NCBI GenBank assembly: GCA_965261915.1
Contig: CBDHDW010000013.1
Span: 310,001-374,000 of the forward strand
DNA: 64,000 bases
Direction: 5' to 3'
Origin: JAIBDK01 sp965261915
GTDB taxonomy: Bacteria; Pseudomonadota; Gammaproteobacteria; Arenicellales; Poriferihabitantaceae
Both the position numbers and the translations under genes were made by a program. This document shows, piece after piece, positions 23,545 through 32,510 of the stretch. Within the stretch, counting starts at the first letter, position 1. Each line of letters opens with the position of its first letter. A model generated the notes under the pieces. It was not told the origin of the DNA and did no database searches. It saw only the letters and a list, made by a program, of their open reading frames with translations.

Positions 23545-24720
23545 ATGCTGATTAACCTTTTCTGTACACTGAAAACGTTTGGTGTGCCGGTTTCTATCGG
23601 CGAGCATATGGATTTGATTTCTGCGCTGGAGCGAAATCTGGTTTTTGCAGATCAGCAGCAATTTTATTTTCTGGCAAGAACTGCGCTGGTTAAAGATGAG
23701 AAGCATTTCGACAAATTTGACCGCGCAATGACGGCATTTTGGTCTGCTCTCGATTCGCCGGATGGGATGATTGAAGCATTGATTCCAGATGACTGGCTGG
23801 GTCAGGAATTCACCAAATATTTAACGGACGAAGAAAAAGCACAAATCGAATCTTTAGGCGGCTTGGAAGAGTTGATTGAAAAATTCAAGGCAAGACTTGA
23901 AGAGCAGAAAGGACGGCACGCTGGCGGCAGCAAATGGATTGGAACCGGTGGAACTTCGCCATTTGGTCACGGTGGTTATCATCCGTCGGGTATTCGCATT
24001 GGTGGTGCAGGTCAACATGGTCGCGCCGCAAAAGTCTGGGAAAAACGCAAATTTAGAAATCTTGATGATGCTGTTGAATTAGGTACGAGGAATATCAAAA
24101 TCGCACTGCGCTGGCTGCGAAAATTTGCGCGAGAAGGCGCTGCAGATTTACTCGACCTCGATAATACAATTTCTTCGACTGCAAAAAATGCCGGGATGCT
24201 GGATATAAAAATGGTTTCCGAAAAACACAACGCGGTAAAAGTGCTGATCTTTTTTGATATTGGCGGATCAATGAACCGACATGTCAAAACCTGCGAAGAA
24301 TTGTTTTCAGCCGCGAAAGCTGAATTCAAGCACCTGGAATTCTACTACTTTCACAATTTTATCTATGAATCAGTGTGGCAAGATAATCGACGACGATTTA
24401 GTGAACGGATTCCAACTTATGACCTGACGCATAAATATGCGAGGGATTACAAAGTGATTTTCGTTGGCGATGCGTCGATGGCACCATGGGAAATAAACGA
24501 TGCTGGTGGAAGTGTGGAGCACTACAACGAAGAACCGGGACAGCTCTGGATGGAAAGAATTCGTCGAAGTTACGACAAAGTAGCGTGGATAAATCCGATG
24601 CCAAAGAAAAACTGGAAATTTACCCAGTCAATTGAAATGGTAAATACCCTGATGGATCGCAATATGTATCCACTTAGCGTTAAAGGGCTGGAACAAACAA
24701 TGCCGTTTCTCGCAAAATGA
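23545..24720 (+). CDS. VWA-domain protein (CoxE-like)
   Basis: A 391-residue protein of the CoxE/VWA group that pairs with MoxR ATPases to mature or insert cofactors in partner enzymes. The N-terminal half is helical. The VWA Rossmann-like core has a metal-site motif FFDIGGSMNR near residue 238, where DxSxS is degenerate to DIGGS as is common in this group, followed by the VIFVGDASMAPWEI strand near 308. The first frame codon is ATG 23545. Its stop overlaps the next ATG as ATGA. Its MoxR partner is truncated just upstream. Confidence 0.82.
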   Translation: MLINLFCTLKTFGVPVSIGEHMDLISALERNLVFADQQQFYFLARTALVKDEKHFDKFDRAMTAFWSALDSPDGMIEALIPDDWLGQEFTKYLTDEEKAQIESLGGLEELIEKFKARLEEQKGRHAGGSKWIGTGGTSPFGHGGYHPSGIRIGGAGQHGRAAKVWEKRKFRNLDDAVELGTRNIKIALRWLRKFAREGAADLLDLDNTISSTAKNAGMLDIKMVSEKHNAVKVLIFFDIGGSMNRHVKTCEELFSAAKAEFKHLEFYYFHNFIYESVWQDNRRRFSERIPTYDLTHKYARDYKVIFVGDASMAPWEINDAGGSVEHYNEEPGQLWMERIRRSYDKVAWINPMPKKNWKFTQSIEMVNTLMDRNMYPLSVKGLEQTMPFLAK

Positions 24721-25658
24721 TCGATTCAATAAACGCATTTTTGCCGGTGTTTTTGGTCATTGCTTTAGGGATGGCGATACGAAAGATTCGCTATCTTCCT
24801 GATTCAATCTGGCCAGTACTGGATCAACTGTGTTGGTATCTGTTATTCCCGCTGTTAATTATTAAAACGCTGGCAAAGGCGAACCTTGAAGCTGTTCCGA
24901 TTCAGGGGTTGGCCGGTGCCTTGATTATGGCAGCGTTAGCCATGATTGCGTTGTTGTTTGTGATTAAACCGCTGTTGACAAAGTTCACTGGTTTGGACGG
25001 ACCGGGTTACACCAGCTTTTTTCAGGGTGCGAGTCGATGGAACGGTTTCGCAGCACTGGCGATTATCCAGGCGTTGTACGGCGAGTCTGGTTTGATATTG
25101 GGCGCGTTGAGTTTTGCCGTTCTGGTCCCCATTTTACAAACCACGAATGTATTAGTGTTGACATTGTACGGAAATCCAGACGGCGTACCAAAGACCGTTT
25201 TTTCGTTTCGCAAATTACTTGATCAATTGTGCCGTAATCCCATGTTGATCTCCATTGCCATAGGGCTGACGCTAAACCGGGTAGGGTTTCCAGTTACCGG
25301 AGTATTTGAAGTCACCCTGAATCTCGTTGCCGCGAGTGCACTGGGGCTTTCGCTATTGGCGGTCGGTGCCGGATTGAAATTCGACTCTCTGGGTCAAATG
25401 AAAGTTCATGTTCTGTTATCTGCAGCACTAAAATTATTGGCTATGCCGGTATTTATCGTTGCCGCCTGCAACTTTCTAATGGTACAGGGCTTGTCGAGAG
25501 AGGTTGCGGTAATCTGCGCCGCTTCGCCGACCGCAGGAACGGCGTACATTATGGCTCGGCAAATGGGTGGCGACGCCGACATGGCCGCTGCAATTATTAC
25601 CGTTCAAACATTGGCAGCGGTGGTGACGCTGCCGGTAATGCTTTACTGGTTGGGGTAA
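24717..25658 (+). CDS. AEC-family transporter (auxin efflux carrier type)
   Basis: A 313-residue inner-membrane protein with about ten hydrophobic segments and the AEC repeat pattern: INAFLPVFLVIALGMAIRKI at the start, SRWNGFAALAI near 107, and AASPTAGTAYIMARQMGG near 266-283. AEC proteins export or import small carboxylates or amino-acid-like molecules. ATGA overlap with the VWA gene shows co-translation, although a functional link is not evident. Confidence 0.88.
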   Translation: MIDSINAFLPVFLVIALGMAIRKIRYLPDSIWPVLDQLCWYLLFPLLIIKTLAKANLEAVPIQGLAGALIMAALAMIALLFVIKPLLTKFTGLDGPGYTSFFQGASRWNGFAALAIIQALYGESGLILGALSFAVLVPILQTTNVLVLTLYGNPDGVPKTVFSFRKLLDQLCRNPMLISIAIGLTLNRVGFPVTGVFEVTLNLVAASALGLSLLAVGAGLKFDSLGQMKVHVLLSAALKLLAMPVFIVAACNFLMVQGLSREVAVICAASPTAGTAYIMARQMGGDADMAAAIITVQTLAAVVTLPVMLYWLG

Positions 25659-25810
25659 TCCAGCTAAAGTTTATTTGTGTTGACAATAAATTTACCTATT
25701 TCAATGGACTGGCTTTGAGCGGAATAAATTCATTTATTGCTTGCAAATGTCTGGTCAGATAGCGGCTGAGACACCCGTTTGCTACGCAACCGAAAATCCG
25801 AAATCAAATA

Positions 25811-27682
25811 TTATTTTTCAATCTTCGCTTTAGTCGGCTTTTTGTTAGTAGTTTTAGGCTTCCGGCTTTTATTTTTGTTATCCGTCTGTTTTCTTTTACC
25901 GGCCGGTTTTGGATGGTTTTTTGCGTCACTGCGGTCAATTTTGTCAGGCTTCCCGGTCATTTCCCTAATCTGTAATTTTTGTCCGACTACCCATACGCCT
26001 TTTAATTTCTCGAAAATGGCCTTTGGCATACCTTCGGGTAAGTCAACAATGCTGTGATCATCAAAAATATCGATGCGTCCAATATGTTTTGATTCAATAC
26101 CGGCTTCGTTGGCAATGGCGCCAACGATGTTGGTCGGTTTGACTTCATGATTATGCCCGACTTCAATACGAAACCGCTGCATGCCCGGATCCTGAGAGTG
26201 AGTCGATTTATTTGGCTTTCGAGCACTTCTTCGAGCCGAATTCCTGTCCGAATTTTTGTCGAACTTGCGGGCTGAATTTTTATTTCCGGGATCTTTTCGA
26301 TCGTTCTTTTTACCTTTGGGTTTTTTGTCCCAATCTCGATTTTCCTTTAGCGCTTCCTTTTTGGTCAGTAAAAATGGTGCAGATCCCTGAAAGAGTTGGG
26401 CAAGCGCTGCTGCGATGTTTTGCATGGGAACGCCGGTTTCCTGTTGGTGCTCTTCTACTAACTTTACAAATAGATCGATATCTTCACTTTCCAGAGTCTC
26501 TGCAATGCGTTCTTTAAAGCGTCTGATTCTTCGCGCGTTAATAATATCGTTTGAGGGAAGTTCCATTCGCGCTATACGTTGGCGTGTGGCTTTCTCAATC
26601 GTCCCGAGCATGCGTTTTTCCCTGGGAGCAATAAATAGAATGGCATCACCTTGTCTTCCTGCTCGGCCTGTTCTGCCGATACGGTGAATATAGGCTTCTG
26701 TATCGTACGGCACGTCGTAGTTAATTACGTGACTAATGCGTTCGACATCTAATCCGCGAGCCGCTACGTCCGTTGCGACCAGGATATCCAGTTGCGCTGC
26801 TTTAAGCTGCTTTATCGTGCGTTCACGCTGGTTTTGAACGATATCACCATTCAGGGCTGCTGCAGCGTATCCGCGGGCTTCCAGTTTTTCCGCGAGTTCA
26901 ACGGTTTGCGAGCGGGTTCGAACGAAGACAAGCATTGCATCGAAAGTCTCTGCCTCAAGAATGCGGGTTAATGTGTCGAGTTTGTGTGGGCCCGAAACTG
27001 GCCAGAATCGTTGGCGTATGGTATCAGCGGTGGCGGTTTTAACCTTGATCGTTACTTGTTCCGGGTCCTTTAGATAGGTTGTTGCGATTCGGCGTATTTG
27101 CTGCGGCATGGTTGCCGAAAATAGTGAAGTTTGTCTGGATTCGGGGATTTGTTCCAAAATCCATTCAACATCTTCGATAAATCCCATGCGCAGCATTTCA
27201 TCTGCTTCATCCAGAACCAGATGACTTGCGCCATGAAGTTTTAATGTGCCGCGTCTGATGTGATCCATTACGCGGCCGGGCGTGCCAACCGCAACGTGTA
27301 CGCCCCGTTCCAAAGCGCGAATTTGACTACGGTAATCCTGGCCGCCATAAACAGGCAGAACCTGAAAATTATTTAACTGGCTAGCGTAAGTCTTGAATGC
27401 CTCCGAAACCTGAATTGCGAGTTCACGGGTCGGTGTTAGCACCAAAACCTGAGGGTCTTTTTTCTTCAGGTCAATGGTTGATAATATGGGTAATGCAAAA
27501 GCTGCAGTTTTTCCAGTTCCCGTTTGCGCCTGTCCAACAATGTCTTTGCCAGACAAAATTATCGGAATTGTGCTGGCCTGAATGGGCGAAGGTGATTCAT
27601 ATCCAACCTTTTCAAGACCTTTCAGTACGGTTGCAGATAGGCCGAGATCGACAAAGCGCGGTGGCGTTTTAGTGGCTTCCAA
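25811..27682 (-). CDS. deaD: DEAD-box ATP-dependent RNA helicase (DeaD/CsdA type)
   Basis: A 623-residue helicase. Motifs in order: Q motif (FVDLGLSATVLKGLEKVGYE, SPIQ), Walker A AQTGTGKT near 50, PTRELA, TPGRVMD, DEAD (VLDEADEML) near 155, SAT, and the C-terminal helicase domain ending HRIGRTGRAGR near 340. A DbpA-like RNA-binding domain lies at about 495-570 (FRIEVGHNHEVKPTNIVGAI), preceded and followed by long Lys/Arg/Asn-rich linkers. It unwinds RNA in ribosome biogenesis and cold adaptation in relatives. The start is TTG 27682, with GGAAA eight bases upstream in the mRNA. Bases 25659-25810 and 27683-27874 show no gene. Confidence 0.93.
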   Translation of the reverse strand: MEATKTPPRFVDLGLSATVLKGLEKVGYESPSPIQASTIPIILSGKDIVGQAQTGTGKTAAFALPILSTIDLKKKDPQVLVLTPTRELAIQVSEAFKTYASQLNNFQVLPVYGGQDYRSQIRALERGVHVAVGTPGRVMDHIRRGTLKLHGASHLVLDEADEMLRMGFIEDVEWILEQIPESRQTSLFSATMPQQIRRIATTYLKDPEQVTIKVKTATADTIRQRFWPVSGPHKLDTLTRILEAETFDAMLVFVRTRSQTVELAEKLEARGYAAAALNGDIVQNQRERTIKQLKAAQLDILVATDVAARGLDVERISHVINYDVPYDTEAYIHRIGRTGRAGRQGDAILFIAPREKRMLGTIEKATRQRIARMELPSNDIINARRIRRFKERIAETLESEDIDLFVKLVEEHQQETGVPMQNIAAALAQLFQGSAPFLLTKKEALKENRDWDKKPKGKKNDRKDPGNKNSARKFDKNSDRNSARRSARKPNKSTHSQDPGMQRFRIEVGHNHEVKPTNIVGAIANEAGIESKHIGRIDIFDDHSIVDLPEGMPKAIFEKLKGVWVVGQKLQIREMTGKPDKIDRSDAKNHPKPAGKRKQTDNKNKSRKPKTTNKKPTKAKIEK

Positions 27683-27874
27683 TGTAATTTCCAGTTTGGA
27701 TTAGGGCTGACAGCGTAAACAATTGATTGTTTTCATTCTGTCCGGAGTTATTCTGGGAGTTTCCCTGTAAAAAATGAGCCCGGGAAAAAGGGCGCGTAGT
27801 TTAACGGTTCAATGCGGGGAATGCTTGTAAAAATTCCCAATTCGGCCGATATTGCGACCCATTATGTCGTTGTT

Positions 27875-29191
27875 TCACGCTATGGAAAGAATTGGTGCGA
27901 TTAGATTGAGCCATATTATCGCAACCAGATACATCACCAGTGCATATGGCCAATTCCACATGGCACCTTTCCAGCTGGGTATTCCGTAGCGGCCTTGAAA
28001 TACCAGATTAGTTCCAGAAAGCGGGCTTGAACAAGTCCCTAAATGCCAAGCAAATAAATAGATGACCGCGAGCAGGTTTGGGTCCGGGTTCAAGGGAAGT
28101 ATGAGTGGAGTGAAGCTGGTGATCTGAATAACGGGATGTATACACAACATCGATAACAAGATCATGATGGCCAATAAAACGAGCGCTTCGGCTGTCCCGA
28201 ATTGATCAAATGGATTTGTGATGTATTCAATCTGTACAAGGCCGCTGATCCCGGCGGCAAGGACCCCTGCTACAAGAAACAATACTAATTCGTTGACCAT
28301 GCCGGGCAAACCATCCAGAGTGAATGATTTAAGTGACCCTGCGGCAGAATCATAATCCTGTCTGATTGTAAGAATGCACGCAGTTACCAGTAATGCGCTC
28401 AATGTGATTATGGTGAGTGTGGAAACCTCGCTGAGTAAAACGGTACAGAGCACAACACAACCCACCAGAATAGCTGGAACCTGCAAACTATGAAGCTGAA
28501 TCGGAAAACCGACGAAGTCCCGGATTTCATGTTTGTATCGCAATAACCCTTCCAGGCTCACAAAAAGCAAACTAAAAAGCGCGAATGGTAATCCGGCGAC
28601 GATTATCCGGTTAATTTCGGAGCCGGGTGTATAAGTCAATACCACTGCCATTGCACCATAGAATGGAGACCAGGATGCAGCACTGCAAAATATACGCACG
28701 ATCGATTTGGTGGTAAGTTTGTCCAGTGCCCGATATTTGTTGATCTGGTCGGCGATAATGAGTGGCGCAGAAATATTGATAAAGGAACTAAATGCACTAA
28801 CGCCAAAAAGGGTTTTTATGTAAGCGGTTTTACCCCTGGGTATGCTTTCTTTCTGGTCCGTGACAGGCAGTGCAACAAGACGCAAAAACCCCACGGCCGC
28901 GATCATCGATAAAAGCAGTATATTGGCATTCAATATTCGAAAAACGCTAAATTCAGCACCGTTGTGTATTGCAAAAATGATTAGCACGATTCCAAGCGTA
29001 AGGATAATGCCGACCTGTAGTCTCAAAATTCGTGATGAATACGGCAAAAGCAATAGCGCCGCAGTCCAACCGCTAACGCATCCGGCCCAACTCAGTAAGC
29101 CGGGCATCGCGGACTGAATTAAACCATTCGCGATACTGGTCAGAATCATTATCAGGATGAATATTCCTGCAATGGAGCGATTGCTGGGCAC
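27875..29191 (-). CDS. Polytopic membrane transporter, IT-superfamily-like
   Basis: A 438-residue protein with about 11-12 hydrophobic segments and no signal peptide. The late segment CIHPVIQITSFTPLILPL, followed by WHLGTCSSPLSGTNLVFQGR, resembles the re-entrant region of ion-transporter superfamily carriers (anion and Na+/H+ antiporter relatives), but I cannot name the substrate. The start taken is GTG 29191; no good ribosome-binding site is visible, so an internal start is possible. It lies on the same strand and just after the sulfatase remnant, so it might once have served sulfate-ester uptake (context only). Confidence 0.65.
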   Translation of the reverse strand: MPSNRSIAGIFILIMILTSIANGLIQSAMPGLLSWAGCVSGWTAALLLLPYSSRILRLQVGIILTLGIVLIIFAIHNGAEFSVFRILNANILLLSMIAAVGFLRLVALPVTDQKESIPRGKTAYIKTLFGVSAFSSFINISAPLIIADQINKYRALDKLTTKSIVRIFCSAASWSPFYGAMAVVLTYTPGSEINRIIVAGLPFALFSLLFVSLEGLLRYKHEIRDFVGFPIQLHSLQVPAILVGCVVLCTVLLSEVSTLTIITLSALLVTACILTIRQDYDSAAGSLKSFTLDGLPGMVNELVLFLVAGVLAAGISGLVQIEYITNPFDQFGTAEALVLLAIMILLSMLCIHPVIQITSFTPLILPLNPDPNLLAVIYLFAWHLGTCSSPLSGTNLVFQGRYGIPSWKGAMWNWPYALVMYLVAIIWLNLIAPILSIA

Positions 29192-29217
29192 GGTGATGCT
29201 GTTAGGAGGCTGAGCTG

Positions 29218-29661
29218 CTATTTTTCGACTGGAGTAAAGTCGAATTCGTCAGAATTTACGATGCTGTCTACGCCACCGAGTTTTTTGATCATTTCAGATT
29301 GATCGGAAAACGCTCGCCTATTCTGTTCCTGTGGGTCAAGAATCGACTGCATTTGCTGTTCGCAATCTTTTAGAGCATCCGCGCAATCAGGGTTGTTGGC
29401 TAAATTTGTTAATGCCCCCGGATCAGATTCCATATCAAATAACTCATAATCGTAGCCGGGATAAACATTATATTTCCAGCGTGCATTTGACCAGCATCGA
29501 GTGGTGTGAACCGCGCGTGCAGGAACACAAATAGGGGAAGGTGTACAAGTATTCAAGCACATTGTCCTCTGTTTTGCCAGCCGATCCAGGTTGGGTGTTT
29601 TGACAAGCGCATCCTGACGATGCTCGTCACTAAACAGGAATAGTACGTTGTATCCGTTCAT
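29218..29661 (-). pseudogene. Sulfatase with large internal deletion
   Basis: Residues 1-55 are the sulfatase N-terminus: NVLFLFSDEHRQDAL, VKTPNLDRLAKQ and the formylglycine site CVPAR (SPICVPARA). The frame then jumps to a C-terminal segment, KYNVYPGYDYELFDMESDPG and DPQEQNRRAFSDQ. About 300 residues of the normal 450-500, including most metal and substrate ligands, are missing, yet the frame stays open. It is an inactive remnant of a choline-sulfatase/arylsulfatase-type enzyme. Confidence 0.78.
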
Positions 29662-29708
29662 GGTCGGATAGTAGCAAATTAAGCTTCAATTCCCGAATAA
29701 TTTAAAGC

Positions 29709-29891
29709 GGTGCAGATTTTGGCGGCGTAGAATATTTTATTGAAAAGCAAACAGGTCAGATTTGTTTTTATGACTTTAATCGGTATTCGAACTTTGTATC
29801 GAACGGGCAGGATTTATTGGGGTTTTCGCCGGAAGGCAGATTTGTCGAGTTCGTGCTTGATCGCTCGGGAAGAATCGATTTACAACTTTAA
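29709..29891 (+). pseudogene. ATP-grasp (RimK-like) C-terminal fragment
   Basis: Too short for a normal gene call and lacking a start. The frame after TAA 29703-29705 encodes GADFGGVEYFIEKQTGQICF, then YDFNRYSNFVSNGQDLLGFS and PEGRFVEFVLDRSG. The GGVEYxI...YDxNxxSNF order is the metal-binding end of ATP-grasp ligases of the RimK/glutamate-ligase type. Everything upstream is lost. It is antisense to its neighbours. Confidence 0.5.
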
Positions 29892-29919
29892 CCAATAGCG
29901 ATATCTGTTTCGTATTCAG

Positions 29920-31149
29920 TCAATCTTTTTTCGATTGATATTGTTCGAGCATCAGATGGTAGCAGCTAAAGGCTGCACAGGAAGAGAACAGGAAGTAGTG
30001 GTAGTCTATCAGACGAAATAAGTAGTGAATTTCATCGTCCCCGGGCGAGAGAAATGCCATCACCACAAGCAAAATAGCTAAATGGTTTAATACGGTTTTA
30101 ACGGGTGAATGCAGGTATTTGAAACAAAACAGTGCCGTCAAACTCCATGGGATAAATATAGCTGACCAGGAGGTAAATGGTTCCAGAAACCATTCCCACT
30201 CCGTTAAAAAGTAACCATTTAGGAATCTGATAAAATTGAAGGATTGAAAAAGTGATGTCGTAATCAGAACGTAGCCCAACAGTGTCCATAAAATGCCCTT
30301 GCCGGATCGCCCTTGATTGAGACAATAAAGACCCAGGCATAAAAATAACAGCACAGGATATAAGGCGGTAATGTTTCCTTCCCCGGTGACAAAAGGAAAC
30401 AGGTAAAAGTTGGGAATGACAAAAAATACAACCAGCGTGATCTGAGCGGAAAAGACCAGATACATTGCCATCGGGTTTTTGAAAAGGAGTTGAATTACCG
30501 CGGAAAGAGAACTTAATCGGATGTCGGTGTGTTGCTGTGTGCAGTCTGAGCTATTCAAATACGCAATCAATCCCGCCATGACAAGCAATCCTATGGCGAC
30601 CAGTTCGATGCTTTCTTCAACAATCAACCTCAAGCGTTGATAATAGGAGTTGGCTTCAACATTGTGTTCGACGTATTCAAGACCGGCCACGGCGGCAAAT
30701 ATAAACACCCCCAGGAGTATTAATGAAGCGGGTAACCGCATTTCCTGGTAACGCATTAATCTCAATAATGGCCAGCCAAATCCGGCACCGAGTATCAAGG
30801 CAAACGGCAGCAATCCTAGCCATCCACCAAATAACGATACGGTTTCATGCAAAGAACCAATTTCATCCATAAAAAGGGCGAGCGCTACAGCACCCAGTAT
30901 AGTCCAGGGGGTTCTTTTTTCTTCATCAAGCTGGGCTATCCGGAAGTAAATCAATGCGGCGAGAGCCAGACAAACTCCTGACCACCACGCAGCATAATTC
31001 CTTTCATAGGACAGTCCGAGCGCTCTATAGGTTGCTACTTTCCACGGTGTCATGCCCATGTAAAAGTAGTGATACATGCAGAGGATGAAAAACAGGTGAA
31101 TTGCCCATATCCACCCCCATCGTCTCATGAGTAATAGTGCCGTTCTCAT
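29920..31149 (-). CDS. Polytopic membrane protein of unknown function
   Basis: A 409-residue protein, not recognised. About ten hydrophobic segments can be seen (for example IWAIHLFFILCMYHYFYMG, LILLGVFIFAAVAGLEYVEH, LVFSAQITLVVFFVIPNFYL). Short loops hold conserved-looking acidic residues (LFMDEIGSLHE; SPGDDEIHYLFRLIDYHYF). There is no signal peptide or known motif. ATG 31149 forms an ATGA overlap with the upstream gene, so the annotated start follows that rather than the longer frame to 31212. The two membrane proteins probably act together. Confidence 0.65.
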   Translation of the reverse strand: MRTALLLMRRWGWIWAIHLFFILCMYHYFYMGMTPWKVATYRALGLSYERNYAAWWSGVCLALAALIYFRIAQLDEEKRTPWTILGAVALALFMDEIGSLHETVSLFGGWLGLLPFALILGAGFGWPLLRLMRYQEMRLPASLILLGVFIFAAVAGLEYVEHNVEANSYYQRLRLIVEESIELVAIGLLVMAGLIAYLNSSDCTQQHTDIRLSSLSAVIQLLFKNPMAMYLVFSAQITLVVFFVIPNFYLFPFVTGEGNITALYPVLLFLCLGLYCLNQGRSGKGILWTLLGYVLITTSLFQSFNFIRFLNGYFLTEWEWFLEPFTSWSAIFIPWSLTALFCFKYLHSPVKTVLNHLAILLVVMAFLSPGDDEIHYLFRLIDYHYFLFSSCAAFSCYHLMLEQYQSKKD

Positions 31150-32186
31150 TGGATGTTTTCCATCACGTTTCTGGGGCGCCAACTGACAGCAACCCAGAAT
31201 ATGAAAAGCCACAGCAACAATCTGACAGCCTTGATTGTTGCCTTATCTTTCAATGAAATGCCGGTCTGCGGCATCTGCGGCAATTGTATCCAGATGGATT
31301 CGTTTTGCCATAAGTTTTCAATGCGCATTCCGCCAATTTCCGGATAACTGACATCTGCGGTATCACTGGAAGGCAGCGGTTTAAGATTCGACATGTTGGC
31401 TTCGCCAACTTTGAACAATGTTTTCTTGAACAATCCAAGGGCATGGCTGTACTGTACATCCTGTAGAACGTAAATAATCCGATCCTGGTCACTGGTGATT
31501 TTTAAAAGCGGCGCAGATTCATTTGGGGTAGGTTGGTACTCGGCACTTAGCGGTATTTCCATTTCCTTGTCACTCCGCAGCCGTTGGTAATAATGAGAGC
31601 TTAGCACCGGAGTGTCCTTGGTATCCTGGTAGATAGTAAAATGGGCCTGTGGAGAAAGGCTGGGCAGTTTAATGGAAATTCGATTTATATCGACGGGCTG
31701 CAGCAACAATGCAGCAGAAACCAACCCGGCAATTATCCATTTTTCGTTTTTGCCGTGCTCTGCAATTCGAAATAATCCGGCGGATAGATAGAGTATCAGA
31801 ATCCACGATGCCAGGAAAAACGCGGTTCCAGTGTTATTTAAAAAAACAATGGAACCCATAGCGGCAATACTGCTGCCGCCAATAAGCGTTGTTCTGATCC
31901 GGTTCGAAAATGTGGTATTGGGTATTGACTGAAGATGAACAAACGCCAACGCCGCAACCAGAGGAATCCACCAGATAAGATAGAACAATGAGTGGCCGGG
32001 TTGAAAAAACAGGAAAAGTGCAGCAAGCCCAAGCGCAATTCCATAAGCTAATTTTTTCTTGTGCGGGCATTGCTCGAAAACAAGTCCGCGCTCACTCGCC
32101 AGTTCTGCTACTTCTTCGTCGCGGATAAATACATTTTTCCAGCCATCCAGCATGTTACGCAGTTGATCGAGGTTTTTATCCGTCAC
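31146..32186 (-). CDS. Membrane protein with large periplasmic-type domain, unknown
   Basis: A 346-residue protein, not recognised. A soluble N-terminus of about 45 residues (NLDQLRNMLDGWKNVFIRDE) is followed by four or five hydrophobic helices (about 45-175). Then comes a soluble domain of roughly 140 residues (ISIKLPSLSPQAHFTIYQDT to WIQLPQMPQ) and one final helix (LLLWLFIFWVAVSW). The soluble part is beta-rich and likely outside the cytoplasm. ATG 32186; the stop overlaps the next gene. Confidence 0.65.
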   Translation of the reverse strand: MTDKNLDQLRNMLDGWKNVFIRDEEVAELASERGLVFEQCPHKKKLAYGIALGLAALFLFFQPGHSLFYLIWWIPLVAALAFVHLQSIPNTTFSNRIRTTLIGGSSIAAMGSIVFLNNTGTAFFLASWILILYLSAGLFRIAEHGKNEKWIIAGLVSAALLLQPVDINRISIKLPSLSPQAHFTIYQDTKDTPVLSSHYYQRLRSDKEMEIPLSAEYQPTPNESAPLLKITSDQDRIIYVLQDVQYSHALGLFKKTLFKVGEANMSNLKPLPSSDTADVSYPEIGGMRIENLWQNESIWIQLPQMPQTGISLKDKATIKAVRLLLWLFIFWVAVSWRPRNVMENIQ

Positions 32187-32510
32187 AGCTAATTATTCCC
32201 GGGTAGACTAAAGAATCTCAAAATGTGCATTTTTAGGTTTATTGCCGTAAATTGAGGTAATGTTGAATTTTATCCACGGATGCCGCTGAAAACAACTTGC
32301 CAAGCCCGTTCTTTATGGATTTCAAAAGTTAAGAAATACTGATACTGAGTTCGCTGTATTCTAACTGGCTACTTTGCGAAAATACAGGGTAATTTTAGTG
32401 GTTTTAGATAAGGCGATTTCAATATCAGTGCAGTTGGTTGCGCCAACCTGGATTGCGATAAAGCTAAACCTTTTACGAATTTAGTCCAATCGATGAGTTA
32501 GTTTATTTTT
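32187..32510. other. Divergent intergenic region, no feature identified
   Basis: 324 bases between two divergently transcribed genes. It must hold promoters for both, but I find no convincing paired hexamers, operators or RNA gene. The 60 bases before the plus-strand gene are AT-rich, with a weak ribosome-binding site. Confidence 0.5.
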
